Of a DNA stretch of 64,000 nucleotides, positions 35,601 to 46,306 are shown one piece after another. Source of the stretch: Chrysaora quinquecirrha (lineage: Eukaryota; Cnidaria; Scyphozoa; Semaeostomeae; Pelagiidae); the NCBI GenBank assembly GCA_014526335.1, contig JACTAT010000060.1:8039686-8103685 (forward strand), written 5' to 3'. Each line of letters opens with the position of its first letter. Within the stretch, counting starts at the first letter, position 1. The notes under the pieces were generated by a model. The model was not told where the DNA came from. It did no database searches and worked only from the letters and a program-made list of their open reading frames with translations. The position numbers and the translations under genes were made by a program.

Positions 35601-38600
35601 TTTGAGTTGGCGAGTTCGAGTTTAGACGTTTCCAGTTGCCGAAGCTAGCAATTCTCAACGGAGGGGCACAGCCTGAGATTTTCCTGCAAAGGGCAGTGTT
35701 AATGTGGGTAAGTCCCTAACGAGAATTCGGAATGGCAATTTGAGCAAAATCCATAGACTTGTTTTTTCAGCAATGAAATGATAGACAATGTCATATCTTA
35801 AGTGATGAATGGAAAATATGATATCAATTTCATATCTGTTGGTAGGAGTTTTTTCTGCTCAATTAAACGAGAACGCCACAAAGTCTGACTAAATTGTCTT
35901 TGGCTGAAGCATGAGCCATAACGTGGTAATATGTGCAGATCTATAACTATGGATTTATAGAAATCTTTAAGCTGTATAAGTTTGGTAATGAGTCTCAAGA
36001 TCTCTCAAGAACAACACAACAACTTTATTTTGAATCTTATATTTACCTGCAGAACACCTTGGGCAACGATTCCAAATCGAGATTGAAATGCCATTCGCCA
36101 ATTTACATCTTTGTTCTGGTTTACATTCGCAAACTCACCTTTGAGCTGAAACAACACGAGACTTCAGTACAAACAAACAAACGAACGAACAAACAATCAA
36201 ACAAACAAAAGTTAGCAGTTACAACTATTTGGCATCATGGCATAATTTCTGATATATGGCAGGTCGACATAAGCCTGGCTTTTGTATTAGCAATTTACAC
36301 CAGTTTATTCGCTAATTTCTGTTATTGTTATTGATAAATATGACGACATAGATGTTACGAGTTATGCTATGCTGCAGGTCATTAGTGATGAACTGAAAAG
36401 TAATGTTCGGCATCTCCCCAACGATACTAGAAACATATATTCTATACCTTGCAAAAGATCTCCACTCCGTAAATAAGGAAAAAACCAGAACAAGAAACAT
36501 TAGAAATGCAAACAATGCATTGAAGACCTCACTCAAATTATCCTGCAAAGAAGAAAGAAACTGTCTTCAACAAACCGATAGATAAAACGAATAATAAAAC
36601 GTAAGCAAACAAACGCATAATAAAACGAATAAGGAGCATGGCATTTTTATATTACCATACCACTATTGATATGATTCGAACCTTAGGCCCTAGCCAAACG
36701 ATCAAACATTGTTTGTCAAACATTTGGAATTTGCTTGTAAAGCAAAATGTTTGACCGTTTGGCCGCCTTTCCAACATTGTTTGTCAAACATTTCTTTTAT
36801 TATTGTCATGCTTCAACAACTTGCAACATTTCGGCACCTAGCAACATTGCTTAACAACAAGACATTCGTGCTTGCGCATTAACAAAGGCTTCGTTCTTCC
36901 AAAATGTTAGACAAAAATGTTTTGGACGTGGCCAAACGGTCAAACATTTGTTGTAAAGCAAATTGAAAATGTTGGACCAACAATGTTTGATCGTTTGGCC
37001 AGGGCCTTAGACTCAAGATAACAACAATTACACTGAGCTTTAGAGCCGAATGAAATTGTGGGGTAGCTCTCCAGGTCATACAGCCAAAATCTCCTCTCAT
37101 TTGACTTTGTGTTTTGGCCATGTTGAACATTAAAGAACACCCTCTATATTACATTCACATCAACAGGTTACAATTCTCTTCAGGGTGATAGGTTTCTCTA
37201 TTTGCTTCTATATTTGATTTCAGACTGTGCAACAAAACAAATGTATGACTTGTCGTAATTTGCAACTCTAAAAGCATGCCAATCCCCTATAATCTAATAA
37301 TTTGTCCCATTTCGTTTCCCGCAATAACACGCACGGATATAACATACTCGCTCATAACTTACTCTCTGATATGACAAAGTGTATAAAGTGGAGGTATCAT
37401 TCAAAATGTCTACACAGTCAAAAGGAAATACCTTGTTTGAAACGAAGGGTATTTCACTCTTTGAAAAGGCGTACCAGATTTCTATTAAAACAAAAGGATT
37501 TCCGCCGGATTTCAAAGTAAACAACAGGAGTTCTAGCAAAGGTGTACGATATTTCCAGCAAGTGAAATGCCCCTCGGTTTGAAAAGTACTTTGCTTATAA
37601 CAAATGTACCAAATACTATGGCCCCTTCCACTATGCTATAACAGCATTATGTTACAATGCAGAGGATTTCGCACACATTCAGTGTGAATCTTTTATTTTC
37701 AAATTTGCTAAACCCACTATAGAATCAAAAGACGATATCAAAAGCAAGATAGTTGGACCATACCTTAAGCTCCATGTCTGTCAATTTTGAAGAAACAAAC
37801 TGGGCAAACAGCAGCATATAAACAAAAACATTGAAGATCCCACAGGCAACAGATGATTTCGTTAAAAATCTTGAACGATCCACAGTCACAATACCAATGT
37901 GAAATATCTGTAAGCAGATTAAAAAAGACTGATGAATCAACTTTAATGATGTCTATAAGATTGTATATACAAAAGAATCCCAGTTCCCTGACATAGAAGA
38001 CTCTAGAGGGACCAGAAAATTTATTATGGGGTTATGTTAACCAAAAATACTTGTAGAATTTGCCTCAAACACAACTTACCTCTGCCCAGAAGCAGATGAT
38101 GAGTGAATAGCCTGATATAATAAATGGATAATATGAAGAAAGAAGACTGTTTTTCCATGCATCTGGAATATATTCCTGCAAATGAATAGGAAACTAGATA
38201 AGCAGGTACAACAGTTTATTTAATAACCTAATGAGTTGAACCATTATATAATGTCCTTCCTCTTTTTAAAGCCCTACTATTAAACAGCCACTGTTTATTT
38301 TGAATTTTCACAATGTAAAAAAACATCCATCTCGTCTTTAAGCTCTACAAAAGGAAATGCTCTCTAGACATAATGCTCTCTCCTACCTCCAATTCACTCA
38401 AATCATTTTGCATATTATTGCATCTTATTAAGCTTCTAAGACATTTCAACCATTCTGTTAATGTCCTGGATGTTAAAAAGGGTTTGCTGAATACTAAAGT
38501 TGATTAAGCCTTAATTTTACTTGATCAAAAATGCTGAGAGGCTCACCTGAACACAGAAATACAGGGCTCTTGAGCCTGTTGCAATAATAATGAAAACATA

Positions 38601-40246
38601 AAGCAGTTTCTGAATTGTAAGTCGAAATGCTCTTCCAACATTTGCTTTATTCAGTCTGAGGAAGTCAGCTCGGATGCAAAGAATCTACAAGAAACAGAAT
38701 AAAAACACATTTTGTTGAACCATTACTCTCAGCTAGGTCACTCTAACAGGTTGAAAGATACCCCAATCTGGTTCTCCCATTAAAAAATCACACCAATTTT
38801 CCTGCTTTTGGATTTTCCCTGAGATTGCACCAAGATGCGTCATTTTCTCTCAAATTTTTGAGAACCGTTCACCATGCAGTTTTGAAATTTCAGGCTTCCT
38901 TTATGCATTGGGACCCTCCAAAAAGTGGTTCTATGTAGACAGTTTGTTTTCTTAATTTGACTTCAATAATATCTATTCGTGTCCCCCCCTTTCCTGTGAG
39001 CTGATTGACCCAATTTTTAACCATCTTTAAGTTTTATATCTTTTTTAATGGCTGCACTATTCAAAAAGATACCATAAATCAAAATGCACATACTTACCAA
39101 CTGTATTACTGAAGTAATACAAATAAGATAGAAGACAACTCCAAATGGAATGAAGAAGCTTCTATTGGAGTCCCTACAAGAACCTCCAGTGAACTGGACC
39201 TGAAAATTAGAGAAGAAATCCTTGTAATAAAATAAAGACTTTAGAAAACACTACAAACTATGATAGATACTGACATAGGGGTGCCCTTCACTGATGTAGG
39301 GGTAGTGAAACTGTTTCCTTTTGTCGATTACTGACCAGTGGTATCAGGTCGATTCCCAAACCTCTGTTTCCCCAACTTCCTTTTCGCCCAAGCTTGTCTT
39401 TTCGCTCAACTTGGTCATTTTGCCCAACTGAATTACTTGCTTTTTATCACTTGTCGATCACTAAAACAATCACCAAGGTGATGATGTGGGGCTTTTGGGG
39501 GCAGAGGCCCCAAGCCAACATGCTTGCCCTTGCAACTATGCTTGCACCTCTCCTATTGTTTGACCTATTGTTATGTTAATTAACCTATTGTTTTTCCAAT
39601 CTGCTAGCAATTACACGTAGGCCAAAACTTGCATGTTTTCCAGTCTGGCCCCACTGTCATCGATCAAGGTGTACTTTTTGACCCACCCAACAGAGGTTCA
39701 CTTGTACCCTGTTTTCCAGAAGAGCCACCCCTTGGTTTTTGGGGGCTAGGATTGGGGCTCCTACCTACAAAGCTGTTCAAGATTTCAGATTTCCAGTTCG
39801 CTTCAGTAGGTACCTACCCCCCGAGGGATCGGATGAAATAAATTAGGCGAACATCCTTTAGAGACAAAGAGGGTCTTTCCTTTCAAATCTTGGGGAACAG
39901 AAACTTTTCAATTCAACATACTTGGGAACAAAACAGAGCCGTCGCGTCCAAAACAAAAAGTGCTTCCTAAAAATTATGGATATCGCAAAGCATTCTTTTT
40001 GCTTTCATAAATTTTGCATTGCGTCAGTGTCATCATATCATGTGCTTCAACATGACACAGATACCTTTTTGTATAAAATCAGGCCTAACATCAATTCGTA
40101 ATTATGAGCTCCGAATATAAAATGTGAATAATAGGTATAATCAAAATCAAAATTAAACTTCTTACTTCACAAACGCAGGTACCCGAAGCACAGCTTCCAT
40201 GTCCGCTGCAATTTCGAGGGCAAAGTGGCATGGGAAAAACCTCCAT
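29689..40246 (-). CDS. EGF-like + TOM1/THH1-like seven-helix + RING-CH (MARCH-type) membrane protein
   Basis: About 535 residues in 15 exons: 40166-40246, 39098-39199, 38547-38684, 38080-38175, 37764-37907, 36448-36542, 36047-36145, 35364-35518, 34543-34594, 34272-34353, 33217-33361, 32141-32191, 31897-31946, 30950-31093, 29689-29863. The N-terminus is an EGF-like module (CPRNCSGHGSCASGTCVCE, closing at GGSCRDSN). Seven hydrophobic helices follow. They include QKLLYVFIIIATGSRALYF and the motif ICFWAEIFH, which resembles the FWAEIYH signature of plant TOM1/TOM3/THH1 proteins. After a charged linker comes a C4HC3 RING-CH (CWICY, PCKCKG, HHSCLKKWL, CKVC), then two more helices and a cytosolic tail. 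RING-CH domains of this type are E3 ubiquitin ligases on membranes; target unknown. The ATG at 40246 has an in-frame stop just upstream, and no signal peptide is seen. One base appears to be missing in exon 6 (36479-36484) and probably one in exon 11 (33352-33355). Confidence 0.83.
31425..31680 (+). mobile_element. tRNA-derived SINE, fourth type
   Basis: GACGCAGTGGTTAGCGTGAA (A-box-like) then TGTGGGTTCGAGTCAGGG (B-box-like), followed by a ~180-bp tRNA-unrelated body ending near AATAAAAGACTTTAACAGAA. In a RING-CH gene intron. Confidence 0.6.
31979..32034. repeat. Three tandem 20-bp repeats
   Basis: GGACATAATCATTGCATTGA occurs three times in direct succession, the last copy diverging (CATTGAACTG). 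In a RING-CH gene intron. Confidence 0.85.
32141..33361 (-). other. RING-CH (RINGv, C4HC3) domain
   Basis: Spread over exons 11 and 12. Zinc ligands visible in order: CWIC, then C-x-C in PCKCKG, H and C in HHSCLKKW, then C-x-x-C in CKVCKTE. This is the MARCH/viral-K3 type spacing, with the diagnostic W after the HxxC pair. Exon 10 leaves one base while exon 11 needs two, so one base is probably missing in the T-run 33352-33355 (plus strand). A weak alternative donor two codons downstream in exon 10 would also fit. Confidence 0.9.
32222..32622. repeat. Inverted-repeat element with ACACGTGCGAC ends
   Basis: CAACACGTGCGACTTTTCAC at the left and AACGTCGCACGTGTAGCCGC near the right are inverted. 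The interior is rich in GTCGC/GCGAC words (CGACGCGACACAC, GGTCGCAGCGAC) and has GCTACACGTGCGACTCATAC at about 32517. No coding capacity. Confidence 0.5.
33392..33693. mobile_element. Harbinger-like MITE flanked by TAA
   Basis: Left end AGCCCTGTCCAAACGATCAA preceded by TAA (33389-33391); right end GTCTTGCTGGGGCC followed by TAA (33694-33696). It lies in the intron just upstream of the RING-CH exon, whose acceptor is about 30 bp away. Confidence 0.72.
33779..34010. repeat. Dispersed repeat shared with 45890-46100
   Basis: ACTTCAGTCCTCACAGAATG and TTGCTTTTCAATGTAATTCA here match, in inverted orientation, the sequence near 45980-46075 (CTGGCTTTTCAATGTAATAT on its reverse strand). The left end TACACGCGTTTAATTTTATA suggests the same TIR superfamily as the element at 34867. 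Confidence 0.55.
34867..35272. mobile_element. TIR element with ACACGCTTTTTTTTATAA ends
   Basis: Left ACACGCTTTTTTTTATAAAG at 34868, right CCTTATAAAAAAAAGCGTGT ending 35271: near-perfect inverted termini flanked by TA. No coding capacity. In the RING-CH gene intron between exons 8 and 9. Confidence 0.7.
36686..37006. mobile_element. Harbinger-like MITE, best-preserved copy
   Basis: Left end GGCCCTAGCCAAACGATCAA, right end TTTGATCGTTTGGCCAGGGCC, with exact TTA duplications at 36683-36685 and 37007-37009. This copy is the best reference for the family's ends. Confidence 0.8.
37430..37580. repeat. Dispersed repeat shared with 6005-6180
   Basis: Second copy, in the RING-CH gene intron between exons 5 and 6; ends AAATGCCCCTCGGTTTG. 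Confidence 0.55.
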
Positions 40247-40780
40247 GGTTGTGTTTCATTCAGATATGATAACTTCAGCGTTTAGCTTCAAAATTACTCA
40301 GATATCCGTTACGTGAACAAAAATCAACGCTTCACTTTCACGACATGAATTTCCTCTTTCGAATTTCATCACTTCTTGTTGTCGTCTTCTCTTCCATCTC
40401 TTGTATGTGATGCGCTTGCGCAGTAAATACAGGGAACCAAGAAATCAACATCCAGGTCACATCACATGTGTCGATGCTGATCAATGGTTCATGTACAATC
40501 GCAAAGCGTCCTCTAGTTTATCTTCGTGCAAAAGTCTCTATCTTCATTGTACGTTTTTTACGAGAAGTACAGTATAGTGAGAACAAAACCAACCTTTCTT
40601 ATTTAAAGAACATACTTTAAAATTTTAAGAGCATTGAGTTTTTGGAATATTACAACTTTTTGCCCCACATTTCTAAGGGTTTTTTGCGTTTGCTAGTCAT
40701 AAATTGATGTTAATTTTTTACAAAATATATAGCACTCTAGATTTTTAGATCAGAATTTGAAATTTTCTGTTATAACTTTC
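40247..40780. other. Intergenic region between RING-CH and FTSJ1 genes
   Basis: A short 0.5-kb spacer between tandem genes on the same strand. It must include the FTSJ1 3' end and the RING-CH gene promoter. No repeat or other gene is recognised. Confidence 0.5.
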
Positions 40781-41673
40781 CTATTCATTAGGTAGAGTGT
40801 TATTTTTCTTCATTTCACATGCTGTTTTGTATGGAGGGTTAATCGGCAATTGAGTAGGCTGCAAATGTTTATACTGATCATTAGAATTTGACAAATTCAA
40901 TGGATAAGTCATATCAGAGTCATAAGCACTCAGATCCCCACAGGCCATAAATGGTACAAGAATTCTATTCACACCATTTAAATCATCAAAATTAGCATCT
41001 TCGTTTTTGAGCAAAGGGTTAGCCATTGTTGGTTCATAACCCTGAGGTGGCGTGTAATTTTGACAAACAACAAAAGACTCAATACTTGAACTTCTACTGC
41101 TGGATGGTTTTGCGATAATAACTGATTTGAAAAATATCTTTAATTGTGCCCATAGCAGATCTACTTCTTTCCTCTGAAAATCTTTGCAACAAAATTCCCA
41201 CCTTTTTTCAAAACATGTGTTGTTATGTTGAACGCAGCCAGTAATAGCTGCCCTTGGATGAACTCATCTAAATCATGCAGACCAGTGACGTCAGGGGCAC
41301 CATCACACACAACTAAATCAGCATTTTCACCTTCAAAATGAGAGATAATCTCATTGGCTGTTGATATATTAGTTATATCTCCTTGAATTTGAATGACCCC
41401 TGGTAGTGGGGCCATAGCTTGTAGATCAACAGCAACGATTTTTGGTTTATTTGCTGTTTCATCTTGATCTGGTCTCTCTTCAATTAGTTTCTTACTTAAA
41501 ACCTGACTCCAACTGCCTGGGGCAGCACAAAGGTCAACAACTTTGTGGACTCCATCAAAAAGATTGAATTCCTCGTCTAACTGCAGAAGTTTAAAGGCGC
41601 TTCTCGCTCTCCATCCTCCTTCTTTTGCCAGACGATAATACACGTCACGCTTATCTTTCGAAGAACGACCCAT
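40781..41673 (-). CDS. FTSJ1: tRNA 2'-O-ribose methyltransferase FTSJ1 (Trm7), single exon, one-base frameshift
   Basis: Rossmann-fold SAM methyltransferase of the FtsJ/RrmJ family. Known homologs methylate riboses 32 and 34 of tRNA anticodon loops with partner proteins (WDR6 and THADA in human). The start is placed at the second Met ([16 protein letters not shown]), the canonical FTSJ1 N-terminus; a Met six codons upstream (41691) is also open. From this start the catalytic K28 (SAFK), D124 (VCDGAPD) and K164 (FVAK) fall at the usual positions. The SAM loop is [13 protein letters not shown]. The frame stops at 41161-41163 after FRGKK, but the family's C-terminus ([49 protein letters not shown]) continues in the next frame to a stop at 40781. 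Adding one base in the run at 41168-41170 joins the two parts. No intron is seen, so a retrocopy is possible, although nothing else is broken. Confidence 0.92.
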
Positions 41674-43010
41674 CTTTGATTGTATTGCCAATTATTTCTC
41701 GTCCTTCTGAGCCAGCACTTTTCTGCCACAGCTCCGGTGCAGGACTGCCGCCATGCCACACTTCCATAGAATCGAAGATGTTAATGTTTACTGTGCGCAT
41801 GCCCAAACGCAATAACAAACGATAACGCGGAGGGGACTGGGGTAGACTGGCTGAACAGGGGGTCGAACATTTTCTGAGGTGGTAAATGTGTTCATTCCCG
41901 GGGGTTCTCCGGGTGGTTGATTGGATTGAGGGGGGATGGGTGGAAAACGATTTCATCACTGAATATGTCAATGAATTTCATTTCCATTAAATATTATACT
42001 TATACTTTATTGCTGCGGAGCTGCAAGAAGCGTGGCAAAAAAGAAAAGAAATTCAAACTTTTAATTTCAATTCGCTATTTGCAGACAGATACTGTATACT
42101 TACTACATCTGAATTCATTTAAGCAAAGCTGACAGTTTATAATTTTCATAGTCATTTCATTATAACAATAACAATAATCTACTATCCAATCAATTTTCTT
42201 TATTTATTCACATTTCTTGGTCATAACATACATGACTTTGTGAGGGTGCGTTGTTTTAAGACTATATCCTTTCTGAATTCTGAAAAAGCAGATTTCGGAT
42301 GCTTCCGACTCATAAAACCCTTTCTGGAAAAACGGAAGAACTTTACACTTTAGAGGAGTTGATTTTGAAACAATTTCTCTGCGAAGTCAAGTCTGCAAAA
42401 TCCGTCAGCTCTGGAGTAAAGTCTCCGATTTTCCGGATAGTTGTCCAAAAGAACGGGCTTTTTATCTATCCGAAGTCTCTAAAAAAAGGAACATTCAAGA
42501 AAAAGGTCCAAAAATAACGCACCCTTTTTCGCCTTATTTGCTTAGAATTGACTCTCCAAGCATAAAAAAATCAACTTTAATTAATTCTATAAGTAAGAAT
42601 TTTAAGATTAATAATTAACATAAAGCTTTTATACAATTAATGGATACCATAATACCTATACATCATTCCTAAATCAATTAATACTCTATATAATCTTAAT
42701 ATTCACAAGATAATTTTACTTTTCGTAGAGAAGTTCAGCTGCAATGCTTGAATTTTCAACATGTTGTGTGGTGGATGTTTCTTGTGGAAAGAAAACTTTT
42801 CAAAGAAAATTTCGGAAGAAAAATTCGGCTTGGAATTTTTAAAAATCTTTGAGTGAAATTGTTTTCTTTTCAATTTTCCACAAATTTTTCTTGATATCAC
42901 TGAAAACAATAATCAGAGTTCTCTTATAAGTGTTTTCTCAGAGGAATATGTAACTTTTACTCAAGACCAGGCATCCATGCACCCAGTTGATGAAGCTTGA
43001 AACATTTTCA
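41674..43010. other. Intergenic region between FTSJ1 and GPCR genes
   Basis: No gene seen. AT-rich, with a terminal-inverted-repeat element at about 42243-42525. The FTSJ1 promoter should lie just above 41673. Confidence 0.5.
42243..42525. repeat. TIR element, AGGGTGCGTT ends
   Basis: Left AGGGTGCGTTGTTTTAAG, right CCAAAAATAACGCACCCT; inverted ends about 15 bp long. No coding capacity. Intergenic between FTSJ1 and the GPCR. Confidence 0.55.
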
Positions 43011-44194
43011 TCATGCTCTTGTTATTTTCTTCCGCAATGGAACTAACATCCTCCAACTGTCCTGCACTAGTTTCTGTTTTATTTGAAATGATTTTGCCAT
43101 TTCTGACTTCTTTTGTGAAGAACTTCTAGCTTGTCTTCTGCCTTCATAATCATCTTCACTTTCCATATGAATACTTTCAGCCACCCCCACTTGATGCTTT
43201 CTTTGCAGTGCTTGCAATGTATAAGGTTGGGATATGTGTAGATTTATAAGATGCCTGCAGCCTTTTCTAAAATTACTATTCAGCAATGCATACAGAATGG
43301 GGTTGACTGTTGCATTAGAGAAGCACATCCACAAATATACTGATCCAGACTCAGTAAATGTCTTTGACCAGAGATTAGAGAACTCATTTACGAAATATGG
43401 GAACCAGCATATGATAAATAAGACATTTTGGGTTATCAGCATTTTTATGACCTTGCGTTTGGTCTTTGGTACCTTTCCAAGAGCTTTTGCTTGTATTTAT
43501 TTGCATCATTTGGATTTCTATCAATGTTATTAAAAGTATTATTTTGTGTCTTTGATATATTGTCTCTTTCATGGATTGCTTTGATGACCAGAACATAAAG
43601 GACAATTAGAACAAAAAGGGGTGACAAGAATGCACATAAACTGAATGCGATGAAAAATCCACCCCAAGAATCGGAGTCCATTTCTGTACCACAAAATTTT
43701 CCGCACTTTGTGGTCCTCATTCTGTAAAAGTAGAGAGATGGTGTGCACATGAAGATTACAAAGATCCAGATGAACATGATTAATTGAAATGTTTGTGATC
43801 GTCTCAGATGCAGTGTAAGAGGATGCACAACAACGTAATACCGATCAAATGCAATACAGGTAAGCATGCAGACTGATACGCTGGCATTTAGCAGGTGTGA
43901 GAAGTGAACAATTTTGCATGTAGCATCACCTAAAGCCCACTTTTTTAGAAGACTCCAATGGAAATAAAATGGCACAGAGATAATAGGTACAACCAAATTG
44001 ACAGCAGCTAAATGAGCCACAAATAAATTGGTAACCCATTGTACACGATGGCTTCTGCTGATAACAGCAATGACAAGACTGTTGCCAACTAATGCTACAA
44101 AACCAATTAGTACTAAGGTTATCATCTCTATTATCTGTGATGTTTCAGATTTTGTGCTGCATACAACTGTTACGTTCTGTTGGGAAAATACCAT
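43011..44194 (-). CDS. Class A (rhodopsin-like) GPCR, peptide-receptor type, one-base frameshift in loop 3
   Basis: Seven-helix receptor of about 393 residues in one exon, probably for a peptide or amine ligand. Helix 1 has GNSLV, helix 3 ends AFDRYY (DRY at residues 117-119), and W-x-L-G-D-A-T-C (Cys93) precedes helix 3 with partner Cys in loop 2. Helix 6 has FIICWFPYF (CWxP) and helix 7 has NATVNPILYALLNSNFRKG (NPxxY, then helix 8). An N-glycosylation site (NVT) lies in the short N-terminus. Position 2.50, normally Asp, is Asn (HLAAVNLVV, residue 66). The first reading frame ends at 43445 in the third intracellular loop. The second half continues in another frame from about 43497, consistent with one base missing in the run at 43495-43498. 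The ligand cannot be told from sequence alone. Confidence 0.88.
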
Positions 44195-46306
44195 AGCCTA
44201 TCCAATTTCCAAATTCATCAGAATTGGCAAGATCACTAGAGTACACAAAGCGGATTTCAACCAATTACACAACTGAAATGGCCGATAGGCATTTGTGTGT
44301 TATTTGCCAATGTCTCAACCTCAAATCTTGAACATTTTTTAGTTCTGTCCTTGTAAACGCCAAATTTCCCTGAATCTTGTATTCCATGCCTAAATCTTTT
44401 TATCCAGGTTAGCGTAAGCTGCAAGGTGATTTGAAAAATTCAACGGTATTGTTGTCTCGCTCTTTTCAATCGCGTTATTTTGAATCCTGCTTCGAAGCTC
44501 GAACAAACATTTGGAAAAAACCAGTTGTTCAGCCGTCGTTTCTCAACTTGGCCTAAGTCTATACTGAAACCGTCAAAAACACTCAGAAATTCTCTTTATT
44601 TCTTTCCTAACAAATCTTTTTGTTCAATTTACAAATTTCCATCCATAATGTGTCCTTCTTGTCATGTTATTTCTTGGGATCGAGCATCTGTAGAGGCCTG
44701 TAGCTGCACTGAATAATAAATCCAGCAGCCATAAATAATAAATGCTGTCCTAACAAAGATCGCCGAAAACCGTGTGGACAGGAGGCAACTATCACCATGG
44801 AAACTATTATACAGAGTGTTTGAAAAAGAGGCTGGTCAGAAAAAAGCAAAAAAAACCAAAATCATTTCTTCTGCACTTGTTTGCCAAGATCAGTGCTTCC
44901 TTGCGTCAAAGGATCAAGGACTGTATTTTACGTTGTTTTTTCAATTTTTAATCTTTTAACTTTCTATTTTAATAATTTTCTATTTAGTAATTTTCATATG
45001 TGTAATGTTTAAAACTGTTTGGTTTTATGTAGAGTTGTCATGCTTTTTTTTAAAGACAATTTTATCGTTCGCATGTTTCCATACACATATTTATTTTTAT
45101 AAGAATACAGTCTATAAGAATATTTGGAAAATTTAGGCTCAAAATCGCTGAAGTTTAAGGATTTTTCAAGAATATTCCCAGGCTCAAGCTTCATGAAGAC
45201 AATTTTTCGTTTCTTTGCGTCTTTTACACAAGGCACAACATGTGATCATAATCATGATGTGATTGTCGCAGTATTTGCCTTAAAACACACAGAGTTAATT
45301 AAATATGCAGATGACAGCAAGGACTACATTGGTATTATTGGATTGACGGAGTTGAAATCGTACTTCTAAGATTAGGTTTTTTATCATAAAATGGCAAATG
45401 GCAAAGATTTCAGATTTGATTAACTCTTGATCTTCAGGCCAATTTACGACATTGCCGATCAAGAATAAGTTAAGAATACTTTTGGGCCAAAAATCGAAAA
45501 ATCTTAAAAAATAAATCCCGGGGGGGGTAACTCCCATATGTATGGGTACGGGATGTGCCATTTTTTGAGGTACCTTTTTAGGCGTGGAAAATAAATTTTG
45601 GGGTATCAAATTTGCTAAAATTACAAACTTGGGGTATCATTTTTGCTAAGATGATCAATTTTGATAAAGTCACAATAACTGCCAAATAAATTTCAGCTGT
45701 ATAACTCTAAAAACAGACTTTTATAAGTATTTCTATGTACTATATTCATATTATATTTCTTTGTTAACTTTGGGGTATACTTTTTAGAATTTTCATAAAT
45801 TTTGGGGTCAACTTTTTATTACGAAAATGGCACACCCCCGTCACTGATCTATTGAAGTTACCCCCTGTGAAATAAATCGAATATAAATTTTTTTTATAAG
45901 CAACTGGTCCATAAGCAACTCTGAAGTGTTGTTAAAATTTTTGGTGAAATAGCTTTCTTTATACTCTACATCCCCGCAAACTTGTATATTACATTGAAAA
46001 GCCAGAAAAGAGCAAAAATAAGAGGTTTTAGGGGGGTACAGTCATTCTGCGAGGGCTGGAATACTAGATATGTTAAGCAACTCTTGAGTGCTGGACCAAA
46101 GTTCAGTTGCTTATTGAAAAAAAGTGTAGTCGGCCATCTTCTCTCTGGATCCGCTAAGATTTGGAATTTTGAGGGAAAATACATATATTAATTTGCAGCT
46201 AAAAAGCTAAAGGCTCATATTGTTGTCTTCGATTTTAACTGACTTCCCAATGCCAAACTATAAGTAAATAAAAACAACACGGACGATAAGAAATTGAAAT
46301 TAAGTT
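44195..46306. other. Intergenic region between GPCR and multi-sushi genes
   Basis: No gene seen. It contains an inverted-repeat element at 45517-45868 and a copy of a dispersed repeat at about 45890-46100. Apart from these it looks like ordinary AT-rich spacer. Confidence 0.5.
45517..45868. repeat. TIR element, CCGGGGGGGGTAACT ends
   Basis: Left end GGGGGGGTAACTCCCATATG...GTGCCATTTTTT is inverted at the right as AATGGCACACCCCCGTCACT...AAGTTACCCCCTGT. The interior repeats CTTGGGGTATCATTTTTGCT. Related end words occur near 32783. Confidence 0.6.

Larger units (their letters stand above)
35364..39199 (-). other. Seven-helix TOM1/THH1-like region
   Basis: Exons 2-8 encode seven predicted helices: FFIPFGVVFYLICITSVIQL; KLLYVFIIIATGSRALYFC; YYPFIISGYSLIICFWAE; CGIFNVFVYMLLFAQFV; VFNALFAFLMFLVLVF; FGIVAQGVLQLATTAFLLI; and VLELGVAMWFPCVLW. 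Similarity to the TOM1/THH1 family is from memory of its conserved FWAEIYH and QK...R motifs. Adding one T in the run at 36479-36484 changes the end of helix 5 to FLIYGVEIFCKLKGEF, closer to the family pattern, and repairs the exon 6/7 phase. A generic 7TM of another family is the alternative. Confidence 0.68.
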
